Notes: generated by a model not told the origin, from the sequence alone. A stretch of 55,699 nucleotides of DNA from an uncultured Bacteroidales bacterium (GCA_902771725.1 CACXXT010000015.1:41935-97633); one strand, 5' to 3'; shown: positions 43,048-52,720, counted from the first letter of the stretch. Program-made: numbers and translations.

Positions 43048-45012
43048 ATGAAAACATTCAGATATATAACCCTCTTGGCCACGGCCTTCCTGACAGCCGG
43101 CACTATGGGACTCGTCTCCTGTGTCGACGAGTGGAACGACCACTACGAAGGCGATGGCAATGTGACGGCTGCCGACCAGCCTTCACTCTATGAGCTCATC
43201 AAGGCCGATGCCTCGCTCGCGGAGTTTGTCCGAGTGCTCGACAACACGGGCTATGACAAGGTCCTCGATGGCAGCCAGGCTCTCACGGTCTGGGCACCCA
43301 CGCTCACCGCTGCTCAGGCAGACAGCGTCATCGCCCTCTACCGGATGCAGAAGCAGACCATCATCACGATGCCCGACGGTTCGCAGCGATACATCCAGGA
43401 CAAGGACAACAAGGCCATCACCCAGTTCCTGCAGAACCACATGGCACTCTACGGCCGCACGGTCTACGAAGGCTATTCCGATTCGCTCAGACTCATGAAC
43501 GGCAAGTACGTGCAGCTGCATGAGAACGATTTCAACGGCATCAGCTTCAAGCGTAAGAACATCGTTGCCAACAACGGTGTGCTCTTTGTCCTCAATGGCC
43601 TGCAGCCCTTCTCGCCCAGTGTGCGTGAGAGTCTGGCACTGGATGCAGACCTCGACAGTGTGTCCAGCTTCTATGAACTCCTGGACCAGTACAACCTCGA
43701 CGAGGCTTCCAGCGTGCAGCGCGGTATCGTGGACGGTCGTATCGTCTATGCCGACTCTGTGCTGACACTCTCCAACCAGCTTTATCAGCTCGGATGGATC
43801 AACCGCGAGGACAGCGCCTACCTCTTCCTGGCTCCCACCAACGAGGTGTGGAAGCGCGAACTGGAGCGCTTCACCCCGATGTTCCACTATGTCGCCGACA
43901 TCCAGAATCGCGACAGCGTGGCTCAGCTGAACGCCAAGATGGCTATCATCAGCGGCCGCTTCTTCAACATGAACGACCAGCGCGGCAAGACCGTGGAGGA
44001 ATCCGACACGCTGACGAACACCATGTATGTCCGCCACAAGGACTACTATGGACTCAACGTCTTCGACAAGACCGCCCTGCTGGGCAGCTTGGTCCCCTGG
44101 TACTGCTCGAACGGCCGTGTGTACAAGGACAACGAGGGTCGCATAGATCCGAAGCTGACGCTCCTGGAACCCCGCTTCCTCAGCGCCACTTCACCCCGCG
44201 ATTTCCAGGTAGCAAAGCTGGCATACAGCGGTGAGATTTATCCCTCCACCTCTGCATCCATTCGCACCCTGGTTGATACCATCACCTACGACAGCACATA
44301 CTACGTAATCGAACAGATGAAGAAGGAGAACCTGCTTCGTGGTGAGAACTACCTCGAACTGTCCCCGCTGACGTATCAGGGTCTCTCGCCTGCTAACATC
44401 ACCAGCCGTGCGTACTTCTACCTGCCCAACACGTTCGCCAACCTCTACTACAACATTTACGTCGTCACTGTACCCTCCTTCTTCTCGCGTGACGGCTATG
44501 ATCCCACAGAGGTGAAGCCCGTGCCCTTCCAGGTCTACTTCCACGAGCGTCTGGAGTACGCCCGCGAGAGCTACCGTGGCAGCGGAAGCCGTTTCCAGAC
44601 CGACAGCGCCTTCCTCCAGCAGTACCCCAATGAAGACCTTCTCTATGAGACACAGAACATGGATGCTACCCGCTACGATGCCGCAAAGGGCACCGGCCAC
44701 CTGTTGACCGTTCCCGCCGGCGAGACCCACAAGTACTCCGACACGGAGTTCCTTTCCTCGGGTCGCGAAGTGGAGGTCATCTGTCTGCAGAAGGCCATGC
44801 ATCCCCATTTCTCTTCCTACAATTTCCTGAGCTACAACAACGAACCTGTTATCCGCTACAGCATCGCTTCCAGCGCTTCCAGCGTGGGTATGCGTCTGCG
44901 TGGGCAGACGAATGTGCTGCGCATCAACCGCCTTATCTACATTCCGTTTGAGACCGCGGAGGAAGCCAACAGCTTCGAGCTCGATTTGTCTAACCTGAAA
45001 GAATACAACTAA
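43048..45012 (+). CDS. Fasciclin (FAS1) domain surface lipoprotein, 654 residues
   Basis: Lipobox LVSC with C25, followed by VDEWNDHYEG, a start common to Bacteroidales FAS1 lipoproteins. The first FAS1 module runs about 45-195 (SLAEFVRVLDNTGYDKVL; LTVWAPTLTAAQADSV; NGVLFVLNGLQPFSP). A second spans about 205-420 (AYLFLAPTNEVWKREL). The rest is beta-rich and may include a further domain. Its stop lies 2 bases before the second SusC start, indicating coupled translation. Confidence 0.82.
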   Translation: MKTFRYITLLATAFLTAGTMGLVSCVDEWNDHYEGDGNVTAADQPSLYELIKADASLAEFVRVLDNTGYDKVLDGSQALTVWAPTLTAAQADSVIALYRMQKQTIITMPDGSQRYIQDKDNKAITQFLQNHMALYGRTVYEGYSDSLRLMNGKYVQLHENDFNGISFKRKNIVANNGVLFVLNGLQPFSPSVRESLALDADLDSVSSFYELLDQYNLDEASSVQRGIVDGRIVYADSVLTLSNQLYQLGWINREDSAYLFLAPTNEVWKRELERFTPMFHYVADIQNRDSVAQLNAKMAIISGRFFNMNDQRGKTVEESDTLTNTMYVRHKDYYGLNVFDKTALLGSLVPWYCSNGRVYKDNEGRIDPKLTLLEPRFLSATSPRDFQVAKLAYSGEIYPSTSASIRTLVDTITYDSTYYVIEQMKKENLLRGENYLELSPLTYQGLSPANITSRAYFYLPNTFANLYYNIYVVTVPSFFSRDGYDPTEVKPVPFQVYFHERLEYARESYRGSGSRFQTDSAFLQQYPNEDLLYETQNMDATRYDAAKGTGHLLTVPAGETHKYSDTEFLSSGREVEVICLQKAMHPHFSSYNFLSYNNEPVIRYSIASSASSVGMRLRGQTNVLRINRLIYIPFETAEEANSFELDLSNLKEYN

Positions 45013-45014
45013 CA

Positions 45015-48000
45015 ATGAAAACAGTAGGCTATATTTGTCTCTCCCTGTTTCTGGTAGCTGCGCCTCTTGCGGGCTATGCGCAGGATGAAGTCGAGGAAGA
45101 AGAAATCGACACCACTGCCGTGCAGCGCGTGCGTAAGGGAATCAAGAAGCAGGAACCCACCCGCGAGATTTCGGGTAGGGTAGTGAGCCAGCAGGACAAG
45201 GCACCCCTGGCAGGTGTGCTCGTACAGTCCACTGCTGGAACAGGATATTCGGCACTCACCGATGAAGACGGAACGTTCCGTCTGCAGGTGCCTCTCTACA
45301 GCTCTGCCGTTGAGGTCACCATCCCGGGATATAATAAGGTACGCGTGGGACTGAACGAGAGCGGTAAGCTCCGAGACATTGTCATGCAGAGCGATGCTGC
45401 CCGTGCCCTATACGGCGAAGACGACAACATCCTCGGACATGCCCGAGCCAAAGCTTTCGATTTCTCCTCTGCTGCCAATATCGCAACGGAGATAGAGAAC
45501 CAGCTCGGAGCGGAGGTGCGCACTACAGAGCGCAGCGGCATCAACGGACTCGGCGCATACATGCAGGTCAGCGGCGTTGGCAGCTATCTCAGTAGCGCAC
45601 AGCCTCTGGTGGTCATTGACGGTGTCATCACGGAGATGGAGTACGACCGCCAGATGATTCACTCTGGATTCTACAACGACATCCTCTCGAACTTCAATGT
45701 TAACGACATTGAGAGCGTGGAGGTCATGCGCAACGGAACAGCCCTCTATGGTGCCAAAGGTGCCAACGGCGTGATTCTCATAAAGACTAAGCGCAACACC
45801 TCCCTCGCCACCCGCATTGCCGCCACGGCAAACGTGGGTGTGGAGTTCATTCCCAAGCATTTCAGCATGATGGACGGCACACAGTTCAAGACCTATGCAA
45901 GCTCCCTCATGCAGAGCACGGGAACGAAGATGCAGAGTTTCAAGTTCCTGGACGAACGTCCCTACAATGCCGTCGATCCCTACAACTACAACTACTACTA
46001 CAACAAGTACGCCAACAACACAGACTGGACCAAGGAAGCCTACAACGCTGCCGTCGCCCAGCGCTATGGACTGAGTGTACAAGGTGGTGGCGACGTGGCT
46101 AACTATATGCTTTCCATCGGTTATCTCCATGCCGACGAGGTCATAAAAGAGATGAACTACAATCGCTTGAATATCCGTTTCAACACGGATATCGAGATCA
46201 CCGATTGGATTGACGTCCGCTTTGACGCAAGTTTCAGCAACAGCACGCGTAAGCTCTATGACCTCGGCGCTCCTGAGGAGTACGACCAGAGTACGATCAC
46301 CTCGCTGAACTTCCTCGGCTATGCCAAAAGCCCGATGCTCTCTCCGTACAGCTTTGTGGCTTCGGACAATGGCCCTGGCATTATTTCCAAGGCGCACCTT
46401 GACATCAATGATGAGGACTACCTCTCTGAGATCTCTCAGCTGCGAAATGCTAACTACCAGCTGTCGAACCCCACAGCAATCCTCGAGTATGCCACGGCGC
46501 AGAACAAGAACTACTACGATAACTCGTACGTCAACCTCTCCATCACTCCCGCCTGGCATCCCAACAAGCACCTGAAGTTCTCGTCCCTCTTCAGCTACTC
46601 TCTTGTGAACACAAATGAGAAGCGATACATCCCCATGAACGGCGTTCCTGCCTTCTGGGTAGAGGCTTTCCACCAGAAGATGCAGAACATGATCGGTTCG
46701 CTCTACTCTCGCCAAAACAGTGTCCTCAGCGACACCAAGGTGGAGTGGAAGAACCGCTACGACGCCCACAGCATTGACCTTCTCGGCGGTTTCCGCTATA
46801 TGAATGAAGGCTACTATCTCACCCAGCAGAGCGGCTATAACACCGGCAACGACAAGACTCCGCAGATTTCCGGTACCGAGCAGAAGCAGATTGACGGCAG
46901 TCGCGAGAATTGGGCCAGCCTCTCGTGGTACGGACAGGCCAAGTACAACTACGCCAACCGCTACTACCTCCAAGGCGACATCGCCATGGAGACCAGTTCC
47001 CAGTTCGGCCACGATGCCAAAGGGCTGAAACTCGCAGGAGTCGTATGGGGTATCTTCCCGAGTATTCAGGCAGGATGGGTAATTACCAATGAGCGCTGGT
47101 TCGACGTCGCTGGAGTGGACTATTTGAAGTTGCAGGCTGGTTATGGTCTCAGCGGTAACGATCGTCTGCCCTACGACGCTTCGAAGAGCTACTTTAAGAG
47201 CCGCCTTTTCCTCAGCGCTACGCCTGCCCTGAGTTTCGAGAACATCGGTAACACCGAACTCAAGTGGGAAACCACTCGCCGCTTCAACGCCGGCATCGAG
47301 GGCCGTTTCCTCAACAATCGCCTCTCCGCAGGATTCAACTATTTCTATTCCTGGACCAGTGACTTGCTCACCCTGCGTAGTTCCAACTTCCTGACAGGTA
47401 TTGCCCAGTACTGGAGCAACAGCGGTAAGCTTGAGAATCAGGGATTCGACGTCAACGTCAGCGCACACCTCATCTCCGGCAACAACTGGAACTGGAGCAT
47501 GGGAGCCAGCATGGGTCACTACGTTAACAAGCTCACCGAGCTGCCTGACGGCCTCGCTTATCAGGACCACACAGTACTCGGAGCCACTATCCGTAGCAAG
47601 GTAGGCAGCAGCATCAACCAGTTCTATGGTCTTAAGACTGCAGAGACACAGTCTGGCGGCATCGTTTACGCCACCAGCACTGAGGCAGCAGCCGATGGGC
47701 TCTACCGTCTTGCATCCGACGGTGTCAGCAAGACTTACTTCGCTGCAGGTGATGTTAAGTACATCGACCAGAACCGTGACGGCAAGATTGATGACAACGA
47801 CCGCACCATCATCGGCGATGCCAATCCTGACATCTACGGCAACATCTGGACGTCACTCTCCTACAAGCGCCTCACTCTTGATGTAGGCTTCAACTACAGC
47901 CTCGGCGGTGATGTCTACAACTACATGCGCCAGCAGCTTGAGTCCGGTTCGCGCTTCATGAACCAGACGACAGCCATGCTCCAGCGCTGGAGCTACGAGG

Positions 48001-48314
48001 GTCAGACCACTGACATCCCCCGTGCCACCTATGGCGATCCGATGGGCAACAGTGCCTTCTCCGACCGCTGGATTGAGGATGGCAGCTATCTCCGCCTGAA
48101 GAATATCACCCTCAGCTACAAGCTGCCCATCAACAACACATACATCCAGGGTATCACCGTCTGGGGTAACGCCACCAACGTCTTCACCCTCACCCGCTAT
48201 CTCGGCACAGACCCTGAGTTCTCTATGGGCAATAGTGTCATTTCACAGGGTATCGACGCCGGATGGGTCTCTCAGGGACGCACTGTCAACGTTGGTGTGA
48301 AAATCAACCTCTAA
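45015..48314 (+). CDS. SusC/RagA family TonB-linked outer membrane protein (second)
   Basis: 1099 residues. Signal peptide to about 22 (LAGYAQ), then an acidic stretch DEVEEEEIDTTAVQ. The regulatory-like domain starts REISGRVVSQQDKAPLAGVL (about 52-71). The plug has INGLGAYMQVSGVGSYLSSA and SVEVMRNGTALYGAKGANGV near 235-254. The barrel ends VNVGVKINL, where Leu replaces the usual terminal Phe. It shares low overall similarity with the first SusC, so the two systems probably take different ligands or different parts of one ligand. Confidence 0.95.
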   Translation: MKTVGYICLSLFLVAAPLAGYAQDEVEEEEIDTTAVQRVRKGIKKQEPTREISGRVVSQQDKAPLAGVLVQSTAGTGYSALTDEDGTFRLQVPLYSSAVEVTIPGYNKVRVGLNESGKLRDIVMQSDAARALYGEDDNILGHARAKAFDFSSAANIATEIENQLGAEVRTTERSGINGLGAYMQVSGVGSYLSSAQPLVVIDGVITEMEYDRQMIHSGFYNDILSNFNVNDIESVEVMRNGTALYGAKGANGVILIKTKRNTSLATRIAATANVGVEFIPKHFSMMDGTQFKTYASSLMQSTGTKMQSFKFLDERPYNAVDPYNYNYYYNKYANNTDWTKEAYNAAVAQRYGLSVQGGGDVANYMLSIGYLHADEVIKEMNYNRLNIRFNTDIEITDWIDVRFDASFSNSTRKLYDLGAPEEYDQSTITSLNFLGYAKSPMLSPYSFVASDNGPGIISKAHLDINDEDYLSEISQLRNANYQLSNPTAILEYATAQNKNYYDNSYVNLSITPAWHPNKHLKFSSLFSYSLVNTNEKRYIPMNGVPAFWVEAFHQKMQNMIGSLYSRQNSVLSDTKVEWKNRYDAHSIDLLGGFRYMNEGYYLTQQSGYNTGNDKTPQISGTEQKQIDGSRENWASLSWYGQAKYNYANRYYLQGDIAMETSSQFGHDAKGLKLAGVVWGIFPSIQAGWVITNERWFDVAGVDYLKLQAGYGLSGNDRLPYDASKSYFKSRLFLSATPALSFENIGNTELKWETTRRFNAGIEGRFLNNRLSAGFNYFYSWTSDLLTLRSSNFLTGIAQYWSNSGKLENQGFDVNVSAHLISGNNWNWSMGASMGHYVNKLTELPDGLAYQDHTVLGATIRSKVGSSINQFYGLKTAETQSGGIVYATSTEAAADGLYRLASDGVSKTYFAAGDVKYIDQNRDGKIDDNDRTIIGDANPDIYGNIWTSLSYKRLTLDVGFNYSLGGDVYNYMRQQLESGSRFMNQTTAMLQRWSYEGQTTDIPRATYGDPMGNSAFSDRWIEDGSYLRLKNITLSYKLPINNTYIQGITVWGNATNVFTLTRYLGTDPEFSMGNSVISQGIDAGWVSQGRTVNVGVKINL

Positions 48315-48329
48315 TATTAAAACGTTAAT

Positions 48330-48361
48330 CGTTATTCCGATATCCCGTTATTTCGATATAC
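48330..48361. repeat. Two adjacent 16-bp direct repeats before the second SusD
   Basis: CGTTATTCCGATATCC and CGTTATTTCGATATAC follow each other directly and match at 14 of 16 positions, in the 66-base SusC-SusD gap. Confidence 0.7.
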
Positions 48362-48380
48362 CGTAAATCCGAATTAAACA

Positions 48381-50588
48381 ATGAAACGTATCAAATATAT
48401 CCTGCCCCTGGCTCTGCTGGCAATGATGGGAGCATCCATCATCTCCTGCGATGATATGCTCGATATGGGCAACGACGATGTCCTCTACGCCGACAAGAAC
48501 CACCTCACTCAAGGCACCGACACCGTTAACTCTTTCGTAGGCATACTCGCACAACTGCAGAAGATTGCCGTGCGAACCAACCTCTATGGAGAGCTCCGCG
48601 GCGACCTGGTTGTGGTCAATAGCAATGCCAACGCCGACCTCAAGGCCATCGCCAACTTCGAGGTCTCGGACTCCAATGCCTACAACAACCCGCGTGACTA
48701 CTATGCAGTAATCAACAACTGCAACTACTATCTGGCCAATGCCGATACCACCCTCATGGAGCGCCGCTACGATGCCACAACACTCTCTGCCTATGACTTC
48801 CGTGTCTTCCAGGCAGAGTACTGCGCCGTGCGTGCCATCCGCGCTTGGGTTTATCTGCAGCTTGCGCAGGTCTACGGAGATAACATTCCTCTGGTCACAG
48901 AGCCGGTGCTCTCGCTCGATGATGCTAATGAGATTCTCTCCAATTCCCAGAAGAAGAACTTCCAGCAGATTTGCGACTACTTCATAGAGGATCTCAAACC
49001 CTATGTCTCCTGGTTTGCCTATCCCTACCATCACGAAACCTACGGCTACAGTATGCCTTCCCGCATGGCTGTGATGCCTATCCAGCTCGTGCTGGGAGAC
49101 CTTTATCTATGGAGCGCCAGCCTGCGCGGTGGTGATAAGGCACTTGCCTCTGAGGCTGCCAAATGTTACTACGACTACATCAGCTGGTTGCCTACCGAAC
49201 TCGGTGTGGACAACAACAGCGGTTACAAGCAGAAGACCGTGACTTCCAGCAGCCGTACCTACTGGCCTGTGAACAATTTCATCACCAGTAACTTCAACGT
49301 CACAAACATCGGTAATGCCTACTGGAGCACCACCTCCTTCGGCAGTTCCAACAGCGAAGTCATTGCTGCTATCGCCATGGACTCCCTCGCAGCTGAGGAC
49401 AACTACAATGAACTCCGCGTGCTGTACAATTATGACCGCGAAAATGAGAACGTGGAGGCCAGTATCTCTCCCTCACAGGCCTGCTACGACTACTCCGACA
49501 GCCAGGTCTACGGACAGATCTACAATGACGGCTCTCAGCTTACATACGCTTTCGTGCCACAGATGGCCCTTGATGAGACCCGCGTGCTCCGCCACTACAT
49601 TGGCGACCTCCGTCTGGCTGCCAACCTTAGCCTGAATCGCCTACGCGATAACGACTGGGAATCTCAGACCATTTGGAAGACCTACATGGCGCAGGATGTC
49701 ATAGTCTATCGAACCGGACAAGTCTACCTCCGCATGGCCGAGGCCCTGAATATGGCAGGCTTTCCGAAGTTTGCACTGGCCATCCTCACCGTGGGATTGG
49801 ATAACACAGTCATTGAGAACGAAGTGCTCCGCGAGTGTGAGACGACGGCAGACAGCACCTTTGTCCAGTACTTCGACTTCCCCGCACGATTCTTCAAGAC
49901 TCGTGTTCTTAACTACACTATCATTGGCACAGATGTCACGGTTACCTACGATCTCACAGAGAATTCACAGGACGTCAACCAGATTGGCATCCACTCGCGT
50001 GGTAGCGGTTTCTACCCCCGCAACCCAGAGTACTACGCACCTTCCAACGATATCCCGGCTGACCTTACCCTCGGCGGCGGCTACCCTGTGCAGCCCCCTG
50101 TCTATGTGCAGGTGGTCTCCAGTTTCACCGACTCCGGCAAAGATCTGCCCAAGATTGTGGATGCCAATACTGAGTTCTTCGCATGGGCTAAAGAGAAAGA
50201 CGGCATAGAAATCATCAATCTTGATGACTATCCAACTACAGGTCGTCTGGAGCCCCTCCGCCAGTTTGATGCCCGTATGAAGGCATACTCCGACAGCATT
50301 TATGCAGACTGGGTTGCTGCAGCAAATGAGTGGTACCATGAGTATGGTCTCCCGCAGGTGCGTGCACGTCAACTCGTCGTTGTCGACAGCCTTTTGGATG
50401 TTGAATCTGCCCTCGAGACACCCTTCGAAGGATTCCGATTCGGCCGGCTTATGCGCTCTGCTTACCGAAGCGCTAATCCTGGAGCCTATATGGCAGAGAA
50501 ACTTGCCAAACGCAATGCCAGTCTTGCAGGTGTAGTTAATGATCCCAAACGTTGGTTCGTAAGTTACAAAGGACAGATTGGGCAGTAG
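48381..50588 (+). CDS. SusD/RagB family surface lipoprotein (second)
   Basis: 735 residues, long for the family. Lipobox IISC with C23. The start DDMLDMGNDDVLYADKNHLT is SusD-like, as are helices AVRAIRAWVYLQLAQVYGDN near 151-170 and VYLRMAEALNMAGFPKFAL near 449-467. The extra length lies in the C-terminal half (about 480-700). The final RFGRLMRSAYRSAN region is the equivalent of the usual RW.DL.R signature. It is the last gene of the locus; a strong terminator begins 35 bases later. Confidence 0.92.
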   Translation: MKRIKYILPLALLAMMGASIISCDDMLDMGNDDVLYADKNHLTQGTDTVNSFVGILAQLQKIAVRTNLYGELRGDLVVVNSNANADLKAIANFEVSDSNAYNNPRDYYAVINNCNYYLANADTTLMERRYDATTLSAYDFRVFQAEYCAVRAIRAWVYLQLAQVYGDNIPLVTEPVLSLDDANEILSNSQKKNFQQICDYFIEDLKPYVSWFAYPYHHETYGYSMPSRMAVMPIQLVLGDLYLWSASLRGGDKALASEAAKCYYDYISWLPTELGVDNNSGYKQKTVTSSSRTYWPVNNFITSNFNVTNIGNAYWSTTSFGSSNSEVIAAIAMDSLAAEDNYNELRVLYNYDRENENVEASISPSQACYDYSDSQVYGQIYNDGSQLTYAFVPQMALDETRVLRHYIGDLRLAANLSLNRLRDNDWESQTIWKTYMAQDVIVYRTGQVYLRMAEALNMAGFPKFALAILTVGLDNTVIENEVLRECETTADSTFVQYFDFPARFFKTRVLNYTIIGTDVTVTYDLTENSQDVNQIGIHSRGSGFYPRNPEYYAPSNDIPADLTLGGGYPVQPPVYVQVVSSFTDSGKDLPKIVDANTEFFAWAKEKDGIEIINLDDYPTTGRLEPLRQFDARMKAYSDSIYADWVAAANEWYHEYGLPQVRARQLVVVDSLLDVESALETPFEGFRFGRLMRSAYRSANPGAYMAEKLAKRNASLAGVVNDPKRWFVSYKGQIGQ

Positions 50589-50622
50589 TTCTCGGCCTAT
50601 CTGAATCCATACATCTTACATG

Positions 50623-50653
50623 GAGGAGTGCGACTTTTCGCACTCCTCTTTTG
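50623..50653 (+). terminator. Rho-independent terminator of the FAS1/SusCD locus
   Basis: Perfect 11-bp stem GAGGAGTGCGA/TCGCACTCCTC with loop CTTT, followed by TTTT. Confidence 0.93.
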
Positions 50654-50722
50654 CTTCTTGCCGCACTGAGGCACTCAAATTCCATGAAAAATACACTTTC
50701 AGAACATTTTTCTTCAAAAAAG

Positions 50723-50755
50723 TTTGGTCACGTCAGCAGAAAAGGCTACCTTTGC
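50723..50755 (+). promoter_or_regulatory. Promoter of the tRNA-Ser / SRP RNA / tRNA-Thr group
   Basis: TTTG (50723-50726), 20 bases, TACCTTTGC (50747-50755), about 29 bases before tRNA-Ser. Confidence 0.8.
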
Positions 50756-50783
50756 ACCCGCATTCCGAAAGGGACGCCATCAA

Positions 50784-50871
50784 GGAGAGATGCTCGAGTG
50801 GCTGAAGAGGCACGCCTGGAAAGCGTGTGACCGGCAAAACCGGTTCGCGAGTTCGAATCTCGCTCTCTCCG
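50784..50871 (+). tRNA. tRNA-Ser (GGA)
   Basis: 88 nt with the long variable arm of class II tRNAs. Acceptor GGAGAGA/TCTCTCC, discriminator G. Anticodon stem CACGC/GCGTG closes loop CTGGAAA, anticodon GGA (reads UCC/UCU). T-arm contains GTTCGAATC. Confidence 0.96.
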
Positions 50872-50881
50872 CAAAGCTGCA

Positions 50882-50996
50882 ATTCCGGCAGCGTAAACTG
50901 CTCCAAGGCAGTATCCATGGGAATGTCCTGTACGGCCAGCTCCCTCGGAATCCCCCAGGGCTTGACCGCAGCAAGGGTACTTGGTTGTAGCGGCGC
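50882..50996 (+). ncRNA. ffs: 4.5S signal recognition particle RNA (small bacterial type)
   Basis: The conserved domain IV core is present: CCCCCAGG on the 5' side and GCAGCAAGGG on the 3' side (50952-50977), which form the symmetric and asymmetric loops bound by Ffh. Flanks pair as a long hairpin: CCAAG (50903-50907) with CTTGG (50980-50984), then GC and TA pairs outward. The apex is GC-TTGACC-GC, not the usual GGAA tetraloop. Ends are approximate. It lies between tRNA-Ser and tRNA-Thr and is probably co-transcribed with them. Confidence 0.75.
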
Positions 50997-51018
50997 GATG
51001 CAGATCGCATTCCCACCC

Positions 51019-51092
51019 GCCTCTTTAGCTCAGTTGGCCAGAGCACGTGATTTGTAATCTCGGGGTCGTTGGTTCGAATCCGACAAGAGGCT
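51019..51092 (+). tRNA. tRNA-Thr (TGT)
   Basis: 74 nt. Acceptor GCCTCTT/AAGAGGC with discriminator T. Anticodon stem CGTGA/TCTCG has one T-T mismatch; loop TTTGTAA gives anticodon TGT (reads ACA). T-arm GGTTCGAATCC is standard. Confidence 0.94.
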
Positions 51093-51169
51093 CACCCAGA
51101 AGAAATCCGCAGGAACATCACCTGAGGATTTTCTTTTTGCGCAAAAAAGAAGATAAATATGCGAATGAT

Positions 51170-51955
51170 ATGAAGAGGAATGTTATACTGATAGTTTTAG
51201 TGGCGGCGCTAATGGTGGCCGCAGGTGATGTGTTTGCGCAGGTGAATGGGAAATCTGTACCTTCTGGTACAGCCATGGTGGCTGAGAGTGGGAAAAAGTA
51301 TATGGAACTTTTATGGCAAGCAGGGGAGGTGGCTCCGGCAGAATCGGTGGAGCTGATTGGTGGAACGGACAGCTGTTTTGTGGTTGTGGAAATTCCGGAT
51401 GGGGTTTGGTCGAAGATGCAGGGAAAGTCGTATCAGGGGAATCCGTACATCGGACGTGAGGATCTTAGATTAGTCCGGGCGCTGCACCATGACGGACATG
51501 GCGTGATGCGTATGGGAGAGATGGTGTGTAACAAACAGATTGCACGGATGGTCGCACAGATTCTGAGGCAGTTGTATGCAGCGGGGTATGGGATAGAGCG
51601 GATGGTATTGCCGGATGTGTATGACGCAGACGATGAGCGGCAGATGGAGGCGAACAATACATCGTGTTTCTGTTACCGCAAGGTTGCGGGTTCGAAGAAA
51701 TTATCGAAACATGCGATGGGGTTGGCTGTGGATGTCAACCCTCTGTATAATCCGCATTGCAAGGTTGGGAAGACTGGTCAACTGATGGTGCATCCGTCTG
51801 CAGGGCGGCAGTGGAGCGACCGCACGAGGGAGTTTCAGTATAAGATCGACCGCAATGATTTATGCTACAAATTATTCACTCAGTATGGTTTTTCATGGGG
51901 CGGTGCATGGAGGAATAGCAAGGATTACCAGCATTTTGAGTTAGATGAACATTAA
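51170..51955 (+). CDS. M15 family D-alanyl-D-alanine carboxypeptidase-like protein
   Basis: 261 residues from ATG 51170; the open frame continues upstream but only into the tRNA-Thr gene. Signal peptide MKRNVILIVLVAALMVAAGD, cleaved near A23. The zinc site is H181 and D188 in SKHAMGLAVDVNP and H255 in DYQHFEL, the M15 (VanY/DdpX-like) arrangement. It probably trims peptidoglycan stem peptides in the periplasm. The protein meets the convergent rubrerythrin gene at a shared terminator. Confidence 0.9.
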   Translation: MKRNVILIVLVAALMVAAGDVFAQVNGKSVPSGTAMVAESGKKYMELLWQAGEVAPAESVELIGGTDSCFVVVEIPDGVWSKMQGKSYQGNPYIGREDLRLVRALHHDGHGVMRMGEMVCNKQIARMVAQILRQLYAAGYGIERMVLPDVYDADDERQMEANNTSCFCYRKVAGSKKLSKHAMGLAVDVNPLYNPHCKVGKTGQLMVHPSAGRQWSDRTREFQYKIDRNDLCYKLFTQYGFSWGGAWRNSKDYQHFELDEH

Positions 51956-51996
51956 AAAGCGCGAAGGGGTGACGGTTTATTCCAGTCACCCCTTCG
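51956..51996 (-). terminator. Terminator between the M15 peptidase and rubrerythrin genes
   Basis: Perfect 12-bp stem CGAAGGGGTGAC/GTCACCCCTTCG (51962-51996). On the minus strand it is followed by TTTTT, so it best ends rubrerythrin transcription, but the symmetric stem may serve both directions. Confidence 0.85.
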
Positions 51997-52059
51997 TGAA
52001 TTATGTTGCTGTGATTTAGTTATCAAAAACTTATCTTTTGTGGGGACGGTCAGAAAGGT

Positions 52060-52611
52060 TTAGTAGTTCTCAGCTAGGACTTGGAAGTAGCTCTGAGGAT
52101 GGTCGCATACTGGGCACACTTCAGGTGCCTGACGGCCGATGACGATATGTCCGCAGTTGGAGCATTGCCAGATGGCATCGCCGTCCTTGGAGAATACTCG
52201 CTGTGACTGGATGTTATCGAGGAGCTTGCGGTAGCGCTCTTCATGGTGTTTCTCGATAGCACCTACCATCTCGAATTTTTCGGCAATCTCGTCGAATCCT
52301 TCTTCGCGTGCCTCACGTGCCATACGTGCGTACATGTCGGTCCACTCGAAGTTCTCTCCGCTGGCGGCGTCCTCAAGGTTATCTATGGTGCCTGGTACGC
52401 TGCCGCCATGGAGGTATTTGAACCAGATCTTGGCATGTTCTTTTTCGTTGGCCGCTGTTTCCTCGAAAAGGGCTGCAATCTGTACGTAGCCGTCTTTCTT
52501 GGCCTTTGAGGCGTAGTAGGTGTATTTGTTACGGGCTTGGGATTCTCCTGCAAATGCTTCTTGCAGGTTGCGCTCGGTGCGGGTGCCTTTGAGGTTGGGA
52601 TAGTTTTTCAT
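52060..52611 (-). CDS. rbr: Rubrerythrin
   Basis: 183 residues from the ATG at 52611-52609; a further upstream ATG (52653) would add 14 residues unlike the family. The di-iron helical bundle has E23, E56xxH59, and E120xxH123. The C-terminal rubredoxin-like domain has cysteine pairs C150/C153 and C166/C169. Rubrerythrin reduces hydrogen peroxide in anaerobes, in line with the aerotolerance genes elsewhere in this window. Confidence 0.96.
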   Translation of the reverse strand: MKNYPNLKGTRTERNLQEAFAGESQARNKYTYYASKAKKDGYVQIAALFEETAANEKEHAKIWFKYLHGGSVPGTIDNLEDAASGENFEWTDMYARMAREAREEGFDEIAEKFEMVGAIEKHHEERYRKLLDNIQSQRVFSKDGDAIWQCSNCGHIVIGRQAPEVCPVCDHPQSYFQVLAENY

Positions 52612-52646
52612 AGGGGATGTCTGTTGTTGGATTTGAGTTTTTGGGG

Positions 52647-52688
52647 AAAGCAAACCCCGAAAGCGGAAGGTGTTTCGGGGGTTGCTTT
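52647..52688. promoter_or_regulatory. Long hairpin upstream of rubrerythrin
   Basis: Arms AAAGCAA-A-CCCCGAAA and TTTCGGGG-G-TTGCTTT pair at 15 of 16 positions around a 10-base loop. There is no T run on either strand, so it may be an attenuator, a protein site or a boundary element. Confidence 0.6.
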
Positions 52689-52699
52689 GAATCAGAGAA

Positions 52700-52720
52700 C
52701 ATCGCGGAAAAACCGCGATG
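52700..52720. promoter_or_regulatory. Perfect 8-bp hairpin downstream of the flavodoxin gene
   Basis: CATCGCGG/CCGCGATG with a five-base A (plus strand) or T (minus strand) loop, 34 bases after the flavodoxin stop. It may help end that transcript. Confidence 0.6.

Noticed and set aside
32664..50588. Standard polysaccharide utilisation locus
   Set aside because: Two SusCD pairs are present but no glycoside hydrolase, lyase, esterase or hybrid two-component regulator is encoded in the row.
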